A stretch of 64,000 nt of DNA, taken from contig UCIV01000033.1 in the NCBI GenBank assembly GCA_900472575.1, positions 62,001-126,000 on the forward strand. The letters are read 5' to 3'. The notes beneath the pieces are model-generated. The model saw nothing but the letters and a program-made list of their open reading frames with translations. It was not told the origin of the DNA and ran no database searches. The translations under genes were made by a program, and so were the position numbers. Within the stretch, counting starts at the first letter, position 1, and every line of letters begins with the position of its first letter. Origin of the DNA: Hyphomicrobiales bacterium (lineage in GTDB: Bacteria > Pseudomonadota > Alphaproteobacteria > Rhizobiales > Rhizobiaceae). Shown here piece by piece: positions 32,122-40,745 of the stretch.

Positions 32122-33054
32122 TTAAAGGTTAAGATGTTTGCGCAGATCTTCGTTGGGCTTTTCCGGCAAGTTCTCCATCAATGCTGCAAGATCAGGATCC
32201 GGTTTTTCCGACAGGACGATCTTCACCGTCGCCAGCAGATCACCATATCCGCCACCGGTCTTCGGGGCGCCCTTACCCTTAAGACGCAGCGTCGTGCCGG
32301 TATTGGTGTTGGGCTTTAGCGTTACATTCAGGTAACCTCCGGGCGTCGGTACCTTGATCTTGCCGCCGAGCACCGCCTCGCGAATGGTGATCGGGATTTC
32401 CACGCGGATATCATCGCCGTCGCGCTTAAAGAACGGGTGCGGTTTGATCTTGATCTCGATGAGGGCGTCGCCATCCTGACCTTTTGGCGCGCCTTTGCCT
32501 CCCTTGCCGCGCAGGCGCAAGACCTGGCCGTCGCGCGTGCCTGCGGGGATCTTTACATCAAGCGATGAACCGGTGCCGAAGGAGACCGGTGCGGTCGTGC
32601 CGTTGATGGCGTCGAGGAAGGGGACTTCCATCGTGTAGTGGACGTCTGCCCCCTTCGAGCGAAACTGCCCGCCGCCGAATTGCGAGCCTGTCTGACCTCC
32701 GCGGCGGGACATGAAGCTTTCGAAAATATCCTCGAAACCGCCGAATTGCGAAAAGCCGCCTTCGTCGAAAAAGGCTTCTCCGCCATTGGCGCCGGCATAT
32801 TCGCGATGCTGCTGGAATGGAGCGCGTTCGACGCCATTGATGTCGATCTCGCCACGGTCGAAGCGGGCGCGCTTTTCCTCATCGCCGAGGATTTCGTTGG
32901 CGGCGGATATCTCCTTGAAGATGTCCTCGGCCTTCTGATCTCCGGGGTTCAGATCGGGGTGATATTTCTTGGCGAGCTTTCGAAAGGCGCTCTGGATGTC
33001 CTTCTGCGACGCATCGTGCTTCACGCCCAAAATTTCATATGGATTCTGTCTCAT
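32122..33054 (-). CDS. DnaJ/CbpA-like J-domain chaperone
   Basis: 310 residues. The J-domain is at 1-65 (NPYEILGV, AFRKLAKKYHPDLNPGD with the HPD motif), followed by a Gly/Phe-rich linker (FFDEGGFSQFGGFEDIF) and two DnaJ C-terminal beta domains (VSFGTGSSLDVKIPAGTRDG, GKIKVPTPGGYLNVTLKP). The cysteine-rich zinc domain of true DnaJ is absent, so this is the type II, CbpA-like class. It stimulates DnaK. Start ATG 33054 is 5 bases after GGAGG; the frame extends to 33090. Confidence 0.9.
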   Translation of the reverse strand: MRQNPYEILGVKHDASQKDIQSAFRKLAKKYHPDLNPGDQKAEDIFKEISAANEILGDEEKRARFDRGEIDINGVERAPFQQHREYAGANGGEAFFDEGGFSQFGGFEDIFESFMSRRGGQTGSQFGGGQFRSKGADVHYTMEVPFLDAINGTTAPVSFGTGSSLDVKIPAGTRDGQVLRLRGKGGKGAPKGQDGDALIEIKIKPHPFFKRDGDDIRVEIPITIREAVLGGKIKVPTPGGYLNVTLKPNTNTGTTLRLKGKGAPKTGGGYGDLLATVKIVLSEKPDPDLAALMENLPEKPNEDLRKHLNL

Positions 33055-33466
33055 CACTACCTCCAGACGCAAAACATGAGTTGAAACCAAAGCCGTTTCG
33101 GGGAGCCGAGGGCACGGTTTCAGGCGGCTTTGCAGCGGTCCGATCCGTCATCGGACAAGGGTAATGGACGGCGCTCCGCTTTATCCGGCAGGCACTAAAG
33201 GGGATCATGCCTTCGTCGCACCATATCCTCATCAAGCAACATGGTCGGTAGAAGCTGCGGAATTCATCGTGCCGGTCCCAATCAGGCAACCGGCAATCAT
33301 GAGGTGGTGTTTCCAAATGGGAACTTCAAGGGAGGGTTACCGTTACCAATGCGCCCGCCGGGGTGGGGAATACGCAGCGATGACCAGTTCTGAAGGTTCA
33401 GACTGAGGACGCGCGAACCGCCCGAAACGGTGGTGAACTGGACGCAACAAAGAGGACAAGGAAAAG
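33055..33466. other. Intergenic region with an EcfG-type promoter
   Basis: About 410 bases with no supported gene between the divergent DnaJ-like and Crp/Fnr genes. The recognisable site is the EcfG-type promoter at 33320-33344. The sequence just upstream of the DnaJ-like gene shows no clear promoter match. Confidence 0.5.
33320..33344 (+). promoter_or_regulatory. EcfG (general stress sigma) promoter candidate
   Basis: GGAAC (33320-33324), 16-base spacer, CGTT (33341-33344): an exact match to the EcfG consensus. It would start transcription near 33351, about 115 bases before the Crp/Fnr regulator. Confidence 0.65.
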
Positions 33467-34192
33467 ATGGACATGAAAAACCAGAACAAGCTCCTGGCGC
33501 TTCTCTCTCACGATGATTATGCCGCCCTCGAACCTGTCTTGGAACGAATTGATCTTCCGCAAGGCTTTGTGCTGTCGGCGCCGGGCGAACCGCTCGAATA
33601 CTGCTATTTCCCGTTTTCCGGCGTGATCTCCACTGTCGTGACATCACCGTCTGGCAAGCGCACGGAGATCGGGCTTCTGGGCCGCGAGGGCGTGTCACCG
33701 TCTTCCGTTGCGCTGGGCGCGGCGGATGCACCCTATCTCGTCGTCATGCAGGTGCCGGGACATGGCGTGCGCGTGCCGATTGCCGTGATGCGCAGGATGA
33801 TGGAAGTCTCGCCTGGCTTGAAGCGGCTTTTGACGCGCTGGGCGCATGTGGCGATGAGCCAAGCCGCTTTCACGGCGCTGTCGAATGCCATCCATCCTGT
33901 CGATGAGCGGCTGGCGCGCTGGATCCTGATGTGCCACGACCGTGTGGATGGCGATGCGATCGACCTGACGCACGAATTCCTGGCGATCATGCTGTCGGTA
34001 CGCCGACCGAGCGTGACGGTGGCGCTACATGTGCTGGAAGGCAAGCAACTGATCTATTCGCATCGCGGCACGATCATTGTTCGTGACCGCAAGGCGCTGG
34101 AGCAGTTTGCTGCGGATTCCTATGGCGGTGCCGAGCGGGAATATGAACGCATGTTCGGCGATATCGAGGATATCACCCGCAAATCGGCTTAA
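33467..34192 (+). CDS. Crp/Fnr-family transcriptional regulator (first paralogue)
   Basis: 241 residues. N-terminal cyclic-nucleotide-like beta domain (LPQGFVLSAPGEPLEYCYFP, EIGLLGREGVSPSSVALG), then a long dimer helix and a C-terminal helix-turn-helix with EFLAIMLSVRRPSVTVALHV. The classical cAMP-contact residues of CRP are not evident, and no Fnr-type cysteine cluster is seen, so the ligand is unknown. It is closely similar to the protein encoded at 34753. Preceded by an EcfG-type promoter. Its end overlaps the convergent response regulator by 4 bases. Confidence 0.87.
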   Translation: MDMKNQNKLLALLSHDDYAALEPVLERIDLPQGFVLSAPGEPLEYCYFPFSGVISTVVTSPSGKRTEIGLLGREGVSPSSVALGAADAPYLVVMQVPGHGVRVPIAVMRRMMEVSPGLKRLLTRWAHVAMSQAAFTALSNAIHPVDERLARWILMCHDRVDGDAIDLTHEFLAIMLSVRRPSVTVALHVLEGKQLIYSHRGTIIVRDRKALEQFAADSYGGAEREYERMFGDIEDITRKSA

Positions 34193-34572
34193 GTGATTGC
34201 AAGCCGGGTTCTGATCCGGTCGGCCAGGGCGTCCGGATCGCTCGGCTTGCTCATCCATTCGCTGCCTTCGAAAAGCTCCGCATTCCATTCCGGCGGCTTT
34301 TCGCTGCCGGTGTAGATCATGAAGGGGATACTTTCTTGCTGCAGGCGGGCAAGCACCGGCTGGCTGTCGCCATCATTGAGGTAGAGATCGAGCAGCACGA
34401 AGTCGGGTGACGATGCGTCAAGCCATTCCAGCGCCTCTCTCTGGGAGCGGAGTGTGACAAAATTGCTCAAGCCCTTGTCTACAAGCGCTTCCTCCACGTC
34501 GAGGGAGATCAGCGGCTGGTCTTCCAGCAACAATATGAGCTTGTCTGCCAATTCGAATCTCTTCCCCTGCAA
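34189..34572 (-). CDS. Single-domain response regulator between two Crp/Fnr genes
   Basis: 127 residues, receiver domain only. The acidic cluster LLLEDQPLISLDVE, phospho-acceptor FVLLDLYLNDGD, and switch residue region FMIYTGSEKP are visible, with a C-terminal WMSKPSDPD carrying the conserved Lys-Pro. It overlaps the end of the first Crp/Fnr gene tail-to-tail. The partner histidine kinase is not in the window. Confidence 0.85.
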   Translation of the reverse strand: MQGKRFELADKLILLLEDQPLISLDVEEALVDKGLSNFVTLRSQREALEWLDASSPDFVLLDLYLNDGDSQPVLARLQQESIPFMIYTGSEKPPEWNAELFEGSEWMSKPSDPDALADRIRTRLAIT

Positions 34573-34752
34573 GATACTGATTAGTTAAACGGTTTTTGCG
34601 CGCGTGTACCCCTTTGTCTGATACCGTACCGAGTGGGGCCGGCGGGTTGTGTCGCGAATTTTATGGCCATAGATGGAAATCGTTCAAATCAAGCGGAGAC
34701 TTCTCGTTCAGAGGAAGCCGAACAGGCCATGTTCTCCTATCAAGGATGAGCG

Positions 34753-35469
34753 ATGGCTGACATTCGGCAAACGGCGGTCCGTAACAATTTGCTTCGGCTG
34801 ACGAGCCCTACGAGCTTCTCCGCAATTGCCGCCCATCTGAAGCCGGTGGACCTGCCGCGCGGTTTTGAGCTCTCGGAACCGCATGAGGCTGCGGAATATG
34901 CCTATTTCCCGGAAACGGGCATTGCCTCGATCGTCGCCCGCTCACCGCAAGGGCAGCATGCCGAGATCGGTATTTTTGGCCGAGACGGGATGACGCCGGC
35001 GGCAGTCGTGCTCGATGCGGGGTCCGATCCGTTTTCGATCTTCATGCAGGTTCAGGGTGACGGTTTCCGCATCTCTACCGAGCTTTTGAAGTCGTTGCTC
35101 GATCGGGACGCTGATCTCAAGAACCTGCTTGGACGGTATGTTCAGGCACTATCGGTGCAGGGGGCCTTTACCTCGCTCTCCAATGCCGTCCACCATATCG
35201 ACGAGCGGTTGGCGCGGTGGATATTGATGTGCCACGACCGCACCGATGGCGACGAGATCAGCCTGACGCATGAGTTCCTGTCGATCATGCTGGCGGTTCG
35301 GCGTCCGAGCGTGACGACGGCGCTGCATGTGCTTGAGGGCCGCAAGCTGATCTATTCCGAACGTGGCATGATCATCGTGCGCGACAGGCCGGCACTCGAA
35401 CAGTTCGCCGCCGATGCTTATGGCGAAAGCGAGCGGGAATATTTCCGGCTGCTTGGGCCTTACAACTGA
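34753..35469 (+). CDS. Crp/Fnr-family transcriptional regulator (second paralogue)
   Basis: 238 residues, same architecture as the protein at 33467. LPRGFELSEPHEAAEYAYFP, EIGIFGRDGMTPAAVVLDAG and EFLSIMLAVRRPSVTTALHV align with it residue for residue over long stretches, as do DERLARWILMCHDRTDGDEI and the C-terminal region. The pair therefore arose by duplication. The ligand is unknown; no CRP cAMP motif or iron-sulphur cysteines are seen. No EcfG match was found in its upstream region. Confidence 0.87.
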   Translation: MADIRQTAVRNNLLRLTSPTSFSAIAAHLKPVDLPRGFELSEPHEAAEYAYFPETGIASIVARSPQGQHAEIGIFGRDGMTPAAVVLDAGSDPFSIFMQVQGDGFRISTELLKSLLDRDADLKNLLGRYVQALSVQGAFTSLSNAVHHIDERLARWILMCHDRTDGDEISLTHEFLSIMLAVRRPSVTTALHVLEGRKLIYSERGMIIVRDRPALEQFAADAYGESEREYFRLLGPYN

Positions 35470-35556
35470 TCGCAAGAGCTCCGGCACTCAGCAATAGGGC
35501 GCCAATCCGTTTCCGAATTGACGCCCAGAAAGCAATCCAGAAAGCCTGCCGGCTTA

Positions 35557-36792
35557 TCAGGCGCGCTCTTCCCAGAGCTTTGCCAGTTCGACGATCGTCT
35601 TCACGGCCTTTTCCATGTCCTGGCTGCTGACCCATTCGATCGGCGAGTGGAAGGCGTGGCCGCCGGCGAAGATGTTGGGGCAGGGAAGGCCCATGAAGGA
35701 GAGGCGCGCTCCATCCGTGCCGCCGCGAATGCTGCCGCGCACCGGCGACATGCCGGCCCGGCGGATCGCCTCGATGGCGTTTTCGACGATCTCGGGGTGA
35801 TGGTCGAGCACTTCCTTCATGTTGCGATACTGCTCGGTGATCTTCAGCGTATGAGACGAACCGGGATAGTCGGCCATAACTTCTGCGATGATGGTTTCGA
35901 GCAGCTTTGCCTTTTCCTTCAACCCTTCTGTCCTGAAATCGCGCAGAATGAGGCTGATCTTGGCGCCTTCCATCGTACCGGAGACGGAGGTCGGATGGAT
36001 GAAACCGTCGCGGCCCTTTGTCGTTTCAGGCGTCATGTCCTTCGGCAGTTTGGCGATGATGTTTCCGGCGATGCGGATGGCGTTTTCCATTTTGCCATAG
36101 GCAAAGCCGGGATGGATCGCGACGCCCTTGATCAGGATGTCGGCGCTATCGGCCGAGAAGGTCTCGTCCTCGATCGTGCCCGCCGTCTCGCCGTCCAGCG
36201 TGTAGCCGAAATCGGCGCCGAGCTTCTGCAGGTCTACCTTGGCGACGCCGCGGGCGATTTCCTCGTCGGGCGTGAAGAGGATGCGGATCGTGCCGTGCTT
36301 GATATCGGGATTGGCGAGCAGATATTCGGCGGCGGTCATGATCTCGGCAAGGCCGGCCTTGTCGTCGGCACCCAGCAGCGTCGTGCCGTCGGAGGTGATG
36401 ACGTCGTTGCCGATCTGGTTCTTCAGTTCCGGATGTTCGGACGTCTTGATGGTGCGGCTCTTGTCGCCCGGCAGCGTGATGTCGCCGCCCTGGTAATTGC
36501 GGATCACCTGCGGCTTGACGTCGGTGCCGGAAAAATCCGGTGCGGTGTCCATGTGGGCGCAGAAGCAGATGACCGGGACGTTGTTCTTGCCGGTGTTCGA
36601 GGGGATCGTCGCGTAGACGTAACCGTGTTCATCAAGTTCGGCATCCTTCACACCGATCGTCTGCAACTCACCGACCAGAAGCCGGCCGAGATCGAGCTGC
36701 TTGGCTGTCGATGGCTGGGTGAGTGAAGAGGCGTCGGACTGGGTGTCGAGCACGACGTAACGGAGGAAACGGCTGGTAACGGTATCGGTCAT
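35557..36792 (-). CDS. pepT: Peptidase T (tripeptide aminopeptidase)
   Basis: 411 residues, the normal PepT length. M20B metal-site motifs in order: FCAHMDTAPDFSG, LLGADDKAGLAEI, LFTPDEEIARGV, TLDGETAGTIEDE and AGGHAFHSPIEW. It releases the N-terminal residue from tripeptides in the cytoplasm using two zinc ions. Start ATG 36792 (MTDTVTSRFLRYVVLDTQSD); the open frame runs on to 37077 through a terminator and is not PepT there. Transcribed separately from the TRAP operon upstream. Confidence 0.93.
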   Translation of the reverse strand: MTDTVTSRFLRYVVLDTQSDASSLTQPSTAKQLDLGRLLVGELQTIGVKDAELDEHGYVYATIPSNTGKNNVPVICFCAHMDTAPDFSGTDVKPQVIRNYQGGDITLPGDKSRTIKTSEHPELKNQIGNDVITSDGTTLLGADDKAGLAEIMTAAEYLLANPDIKHGTIRILFTPDEEIARGVAKVDLQKLGADFGYTLDGETAGTIEDETFSADSADILIKGVAIHPGFAYGKMENAIRIAGNIIAKLPKDMTPETTKGRDGFIHPTSVSGTMEGAKISLILRDFRTEGLKEKAKLLETIIAEVMADYPGSSHTLKITEQYRNMKEVLDHHPEIVENAIEAIRRAGMSPVRGSIRGGTDGARLSFMGLPCPNIFAGGHAFHSPIEWVSSQDMEKAVKTIVELAKLWEERA

Positions 36793-36890
36793 GATGAAAT
36801 CCGGATGGGACAAATGAGTATAATGCGGCTGACCATAGACCTCGGCGCGCGTGTCGTGAACCGCAATTTCTTGCATAAGAATGACGCCCG

Positions 36891-36919
36891 AAATGAAAGA
36901 TCCCGCCGAAGCGGGATCT
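36891..36919 (-). terminator. Terminator of the galactarate/TRAP operon
   Basis: Minus strand: AGATCCCGC, loop TTCG, GCGGGATCT, then TTCATTT. A perfect 9-bp stem with a stable tetraloop, 23 bases past the DctM stop. Confidence 0.75.
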
Positions 36920-36941
36920 GGGTCTCGGATGGTGTCGCATC

Positions 36942-38222
36942 CTATCGGAACAGGCTCGGTAGCCAGAGCGACAAAGCGGGGATGTATGTCACCGCAAGGA
37001 GAACTGCGAGGCTGGCGCCGAAGAAGGGCCAGATCGTGCGCATCGCCTCGCGGATGGATATGCCGCCGACGGCACAACTGACGAAGAGCACGGTTCCGAC
37101 AGGTGGCGTGTTCAACCCGATGCCGGCATTGAGGATCATCACGACGCCGAAATGGACCGGATCGATGCCGAAGGCCTTGACCACCGGAAGCAGGATCGGG
37201 GTAGCGATGATGACCATCGGCGCCATGTCCATGAAGGTGCCGAGGATCAGAAGGATGACGTTGATCATCAGGAGCACGATGATCGGATTATCCGAGATGG
37301 CGCTGATCGCGGCGATGATCAGTGTCTGCACCTGCAGGAAGGCCATCAGCCAGCCGAAGGAGGCAGCGGTGCCGATGACCAGCAGGACCATGGCCGTGGT
37401 GCGGACAGCGCCCATGACGGCCTCGACGAAGCCTGCCCAATCCAGCTCCCGGTAGACGAGCATGGCAACCAGGAAGGCGTAGAGGACAGCGATGCAGGAG
37501 CTTTCCGTTGCGGTGAAGACGCCGGAGCGCACGCCGCCGAAGATGATGGCGATCAGCAGGATGCCGGGGAGGGAGGCTGCCAGATAATAACCGAGGCGGC
37601 GGAAGCCGGGGAAGGCGTCGGCCGGATAACCCCGTCTGACGGCGACCCACCATGCGGTGAACATCAGTGCTGCGGCGAGAAGCAGGCCGGGGATGATACC
37701 GGCGGTGAAGAGATCGGCGACCGAGACATTGCCGCCGGCGGCGATCGAATAGAGGATCATGTTGTGCGACGGCGGGATCATCAGGGCGATGATGGCCGCA
37801 TTGGCGGTGACGTTGACCGCATAATCCCGATCATAGCCGCGCTTGGCCATTTGCGGGATCATCAGGCCGCCGACGGCCGAGGCATCGGCGACGGCCGAAC
37901 CGGAAATGCCACCGAACAGGGTCGAGGCGACGACATTGACCTGACCGAGGCCGCCACGCATGTGCCCGACCAGACCGGCCGCAAAGCGGATCAGTCTTGC
38001 AGCGATGCCGCCGCGCACCATCAGGTCGCCGGCGAAAATGAAGAACGGGATCGCCATCATGGCAAAGACGTTCATGCCGGAATTCATCTGCTGAAAGACG
38101 ACGATCGGCGGCAGGCCCAGATAGAGCACCGTCGCGAAAGACGCGATGCCGAGGCAGAACGCAATCGGCATGCCGATGATCATCAGGAAGGTGAAGGAAG
38201 CGAAAAGGATCGTATAGGCCAT
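36942..38222 (-). CDS. TRAP transporter large permease (DctM type)
   Basis: 426 residues, about 12 helices, full length for DctM. AMMAIPFFIFAGDLMVRGGI, GGISGSAVADASAVGGLMIP and LGTFMDMAPMVIIATPILLP are characteristic. It forms the Na+-coupled membrane channel with the small permease. The start overlaps the small permease stop by one base (TGATG). Grouped with the galactarate genes, it should carry an acidic sugar such as galacturonate or galactarate. Confidence 0.92.
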   Translation of the reverse strand: MAYTILFASFTFLMIIGMPIAFCLGIASFATVLYLGLPPIVVFQQMNSGMNVFAMMAIPFFIFAGDLMVRGGIAARLIRFAAGLVGHMRGGLGQVNVVASTLFGGISGSAVADASAVGGLMIPQMAKRGYDRDYAVNVTANAAIIALMIPPSHNMILYSIAAGGNVSVADLFTAGIIPGLLLAAALMFTAWWVAVRRGYPADAFPGFRRLGYYLAASLPGILLIAIIFGGVRSGVFTATESSCIAVLYAFLVAMLVYRELDWAGFVEAVMGAVRTTAMVLLVIGTAASFGWLMAFLQVQTLIIAAISAISDNPIIVLLMINVILLILGTFMDMAPMVIIATPILLPVVKAFGIDPVHFGVVMILNAGIGLNTPPVGTVLFVSCAVGGISIREAMRTIWPFFGASLAVLLAVTYIPALSLWLPSLFR

Positions 38223-38743
38223 TACGCAGCCTCCTGGACAAGCACGTCGGCCGCGATTTCCTCGCCGATTGCGACATCGATGAAACGTTCAAGCGCAAAG
38301 ATCGCGATCATCGCGCCGCCGGCGATCATCGGGAAGAAATCTGTGCCGCCCGGCCAGCCAAGCACGGGGATTCGGGCAGTCCATGTGCCGGCTGCCAGAA
38401 GGGTCGAGTAATAGGCCATGCCGATACCGAAAAGCACGATAAGGCCCAGGCTCAGAAGGTCCATGGCCTTCTGGATGTTGGGCGGCATCATGTAACGGAC
38501 GATGTCCAATCCCAGATGGACGCTTTCGCGCACACCGACGGCGGCGCCAAGCATGATGAACCAGGACATCAGGTAGAGCGATAATGGCTCCGACCATGCC
38601 GGGGAGTCATTGAGTACGTAGCGGCCGAAGATCTGCCAGCCGACGATCAGCGTCATGGCGATCATGCCTATGCCGGCGATCCAGAGTGATAAGCGGCTGA
38701 CAACACCCAGCGCGGGTCTTATCGCCTGCATGAATTTTCGCAT
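38222..38743 (-). CDS. TRAP transporter small permease (DctQ type)
   Basis: 173 residues with four helices. WSEPLSLYLMSWFIMLGAAV and GVRESVHLGLDIVRYMMP carry the conserved DctQ pattern. It pairs with the large permease encoded directly downstream. Start ATG 38743 follows GGAGGAGG with short spacing. Confidence 0.88.
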   Translation of the reverse strand: MRKFMQAIRPALGVVSRLSLWIAGIGMIAMTLIVGWQIFGRYVLNDSPAWSEPLSLYLMSWFIMLGAAVGVRESVHLGLDIVRYMMPPNIQKAMDLLSLGLIVLFGIGMAYYSTLLAAGTWTARIPVLGWPGGTDFFPMIAGGAMIAIFALERFIDVAIGEEIAADVLVQEAA

Positions 38744-38785
38744 TGTTCCGTTCCTCCTCCTTCCGGACTTTGCGCCGGATATGCA

Positions 38786-38813
38786 AAAGCCGGCCTCGAA
38801 GGAGGCCGGCTTT
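38786..38813 (-). terminator. Intercistronic hairpin between dctP-type and dctQ-type genes
   Basis: AAAGCCGGCCTC, loop of 4, GAGGCCGGCTTT: a perfect 12-bp stem in the 80-base gap between the binding protein gene and the small permease gene, with a T run on the minus strand (TTTTGC). It probably reduces read-through so that the binding protein is made in excess. Confidence 0.65.
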
Positions 38814-38824
38814 CATTTTTGCGA

Positions 38825-39811
38825 TTATTGAACTGCCTGGATTTCTTCCAGCAGAGACTTCATCGAAGCGTCGGTGACGAACTTGTCGTAGACCGGCTTC
38901 ATCGCGGCGGAGAACTCTTCCTTGTTGACGTTGATGACGTTGACGCCACCGGCGCGGACCTTTTCTTCCGAGGTCTTTTCGCGGGCGGTCCAGAGTTCGC
39001 GCATCTTCACGACCGAGTCCTTGGCTGCCTGACGGACGATCTTCTGGTCTTCCGGGGTCAGCTTGTCCCAGGAGACCTTGGACATGACCAGGATTTCCGG
39101 GTTCATCGAGTGCTGGGTCAGCGTGTAGTTCTTCGCCACTTCGTAATGACGGGCAGACTCGTAGGACGGCCAGTTGTTTTCCGCGCCGTCGACCACACCG
39201 GTTTCGAGCGAGGAATAGACTTCGCCCATCGGCATCGGCGTCGGGTTGGCGCCAAAAGCCTGCATCATGGCGATCCAGAGGTCGGACTGCTGGACACGGA
39301 TCTTCAGGCCCTTGAGGTCGGCCAGTTTTTCGACGGGCTTCTTGGTGGTGTAGAATGAGCGGGCGCCACTGTCATAGTAGGCCAAGCCGATCAGGCCGTG
39401 GGGTTCGAAGGCAGCCAGGATCTTGTCGCCGATCGGACCGTCGACGACCTTGTGCATATGGTCGGTCGAGCGGAACAGGAAGGGCAGGCCGAGGACGACC
39501 GTTTCCGGGATCAGGTTGTTGAACGGTGCCGCATTGACGCGGTTCATGTCGATGACACCGAAACGGGTCTGCTCGATCGTGTCCTTTTCGCCGCCGAGCA
39601 TCGAGTTGTTCATCACCTGGATGGCGATACGGCCGCCGGTGCGTTCCTTGACGAGATCACCCATATATTTGACCGCATCGACGGTCGGATAACCGTCCGG
39701 ATGGATGTCGGCCGAGCGCAACGTGACCTGCTGCGCGTAAGCGAGCGGTGCGGCAGTCGTCGCAGCAAGTGCGAGCGTCAGCGCCAGCCCGAGAGCTTTC
39801 GTGATTTTCAT
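38825..39811 (-). CDS. TRAP transporter solute-binding protein (DctP type)
   Basis: 328 residues. Signal peptide LGLALTLALAATTAAPLAYA precedes the mature QQVTLRSADIHPDGYPTVDA. The family motif LKGLKIRVQQSDLWIAMMQA and VYSSLETGVVDGAENNWPSY include the conserved Arg that binds the ligand carboxylate. Periplasmic receptor for the TRAP permease next to it. Start ATG 39811 follows GAGGAGG. Ligand inferred to be a hexuronate or aldarate from the operon. Confidence 0.92.
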   Translation of the reverse strand: MKITKALGLALTLALAATTAAPLAYAQQVTLRSADIHPDGYPTVDAVKYMGDLVKERTGGRIAIQVMNNSMLGGEKDTIEQTRFGVIDMNRVNAAPFNNLIPETVVLGLPFLFRSTDHMHKVVDGPIGDKILAAFEPHGLIGLAYYDSGARSFYTTKKPVEKLADLKGLKIRVQQSDLWIAMMQAFGANPTPMPMGEVYSSLETGVVDGAENNWPSYESARHYEVAKNYTLTQHSMNPEILVMSKVSWDKLTPEDQKIVRQAAKDSVVKMRELWTAREKTSEEKVRAGGVNVINVNKEEFSAAMKPVYDKFVTDASMKSLLEEIQAVQ

Positions 39812-39863
39812 GTTTTCCTCCTCCAAAGAAACCGGTGCCTCCACGCACCGGTTGTTCAAAATA

Positions 39864-40745
39864 TCAACTCGTTGATGCACTCCATTCCTGCAGACCGAAA
39901 AGGGTCTGCGGGTTCTCTATCAGGGCTAGATGCCGAGCGTTTTCGTTCGGCAGCCAGCCAAGTACGGTATCGGTCAAGGCCGCGTCATCCGGGTAATCCG
40001 CCTGTTCGCGGGCCAGATTGTGCGGCCAGTTCGTGCCCCAGACAATCCGTTCCGGGGCGTAGTTTGCTATCTCGCGCGCAACGGCTGCGATATCGGCGTA
40101 ATCGGGGCCGCCTGTTTTCGATGATTCATAGACGCCGGCGAACTTGAACCAGCAGTTTCCTGCGTCGATCAGGCGTTTGACGGCTGAGATCTCTTCACTG
40201 TCGGGCGTGACGCCGGAAAAGAATTTACCGTGGTGGTCGAAAACCCAGCGGGATTTCAGGTTTGCCAGGCGTGCTTCGTGGTGAAGTATATTGCTGCCGT
40301 CGAACTGGACGGCCAGCATCCAGCCGTGGGCGGCTGCTTTCGCATCGACCGTTTCGAGTTCCTTGAGATCAACGGCACCGCCCGGCAGATCCATGATGCG
40401 GGCACCGACAATGCCGGCCTCTGAAAGGCGGACCATCTCGGCATCATTGGTATTGCCATCGATGATGCCGACACCGCGGGCGACATCGCCCATGATGTCG
40501 AGGCAGGCAACCAGGTTGGAGTTATCCCGCTGATGCGCATTGCCTTGCGTGATGATGACCCGATCGATGCCGAGCCATTGCATGAGCTGGCGATATTGAT
40601 CGGGATCGGGCAGGGCGCCGGCCGGAAGGCCCGGTCCGCCGGGGAGGGACGGATACCCCGGCAGATACATATGCATCTGTGTGTCGACCGCACCCTGCGG
40701 CAGCTTGATCTTCGGAACCTTGCCGGCGAGGGTGCGAACGAGCAT
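39864..40745 (-). CDS. D-galactarolactone isomerase (amidohydrolase family)
   Basis: 293 residues. LPQGAVDTQMHMYLPGYPSL, DRVIITQGNAHQRDNSNLVA, then VFDHHGKFFSG and IVWGTNWPHN show an amidohydrolase related to 2-pyrone-4,6-dicarboxylate hydrolase. The usual metal-binding HxH is replaced by QMH, as I recall for Agrobacterium galactarolactone isomerase, which interconverts galactaro-1,4- and 1,5-lactones. The context supports this: it lies directly downstream of a galactarolactone cycloisomerase gene, with a one-base start-stop overlap. Confidence 0.85.
   Translation of the reverse strand: MLVRTLAGKVPKIKLPQGAVDTQMHMYLPGYPSLPGGPGLPAGALPDPDQYRQLMQWLGIDRVIITQGNAHQRDNSNLVACLDIMGDVARGVGIIDGNTNDAEMVRLSEAGIVGARIMDLPGGAVDLKELETVDAKAAAHGWMLAVQFDGSNILHHEARLANLKSRWVFDHHGKFFSGVTPDSEEISAVKRLIDAGNCWFKFAGVYESSKTGGPDYADIAAVAREIANYAPERIVWGTNWPHNLAREQADYPDDAALTDTVLGWLPNENARHLALIENPQTLFGLQEWSASTS

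Noticed and set aside
34573..34620. EcfG promoter upstream of the second single-domain response regulator
   Set aside because: CGTT is present on the minus strand, but the -35 position reads GGGGT, not GGAAC.
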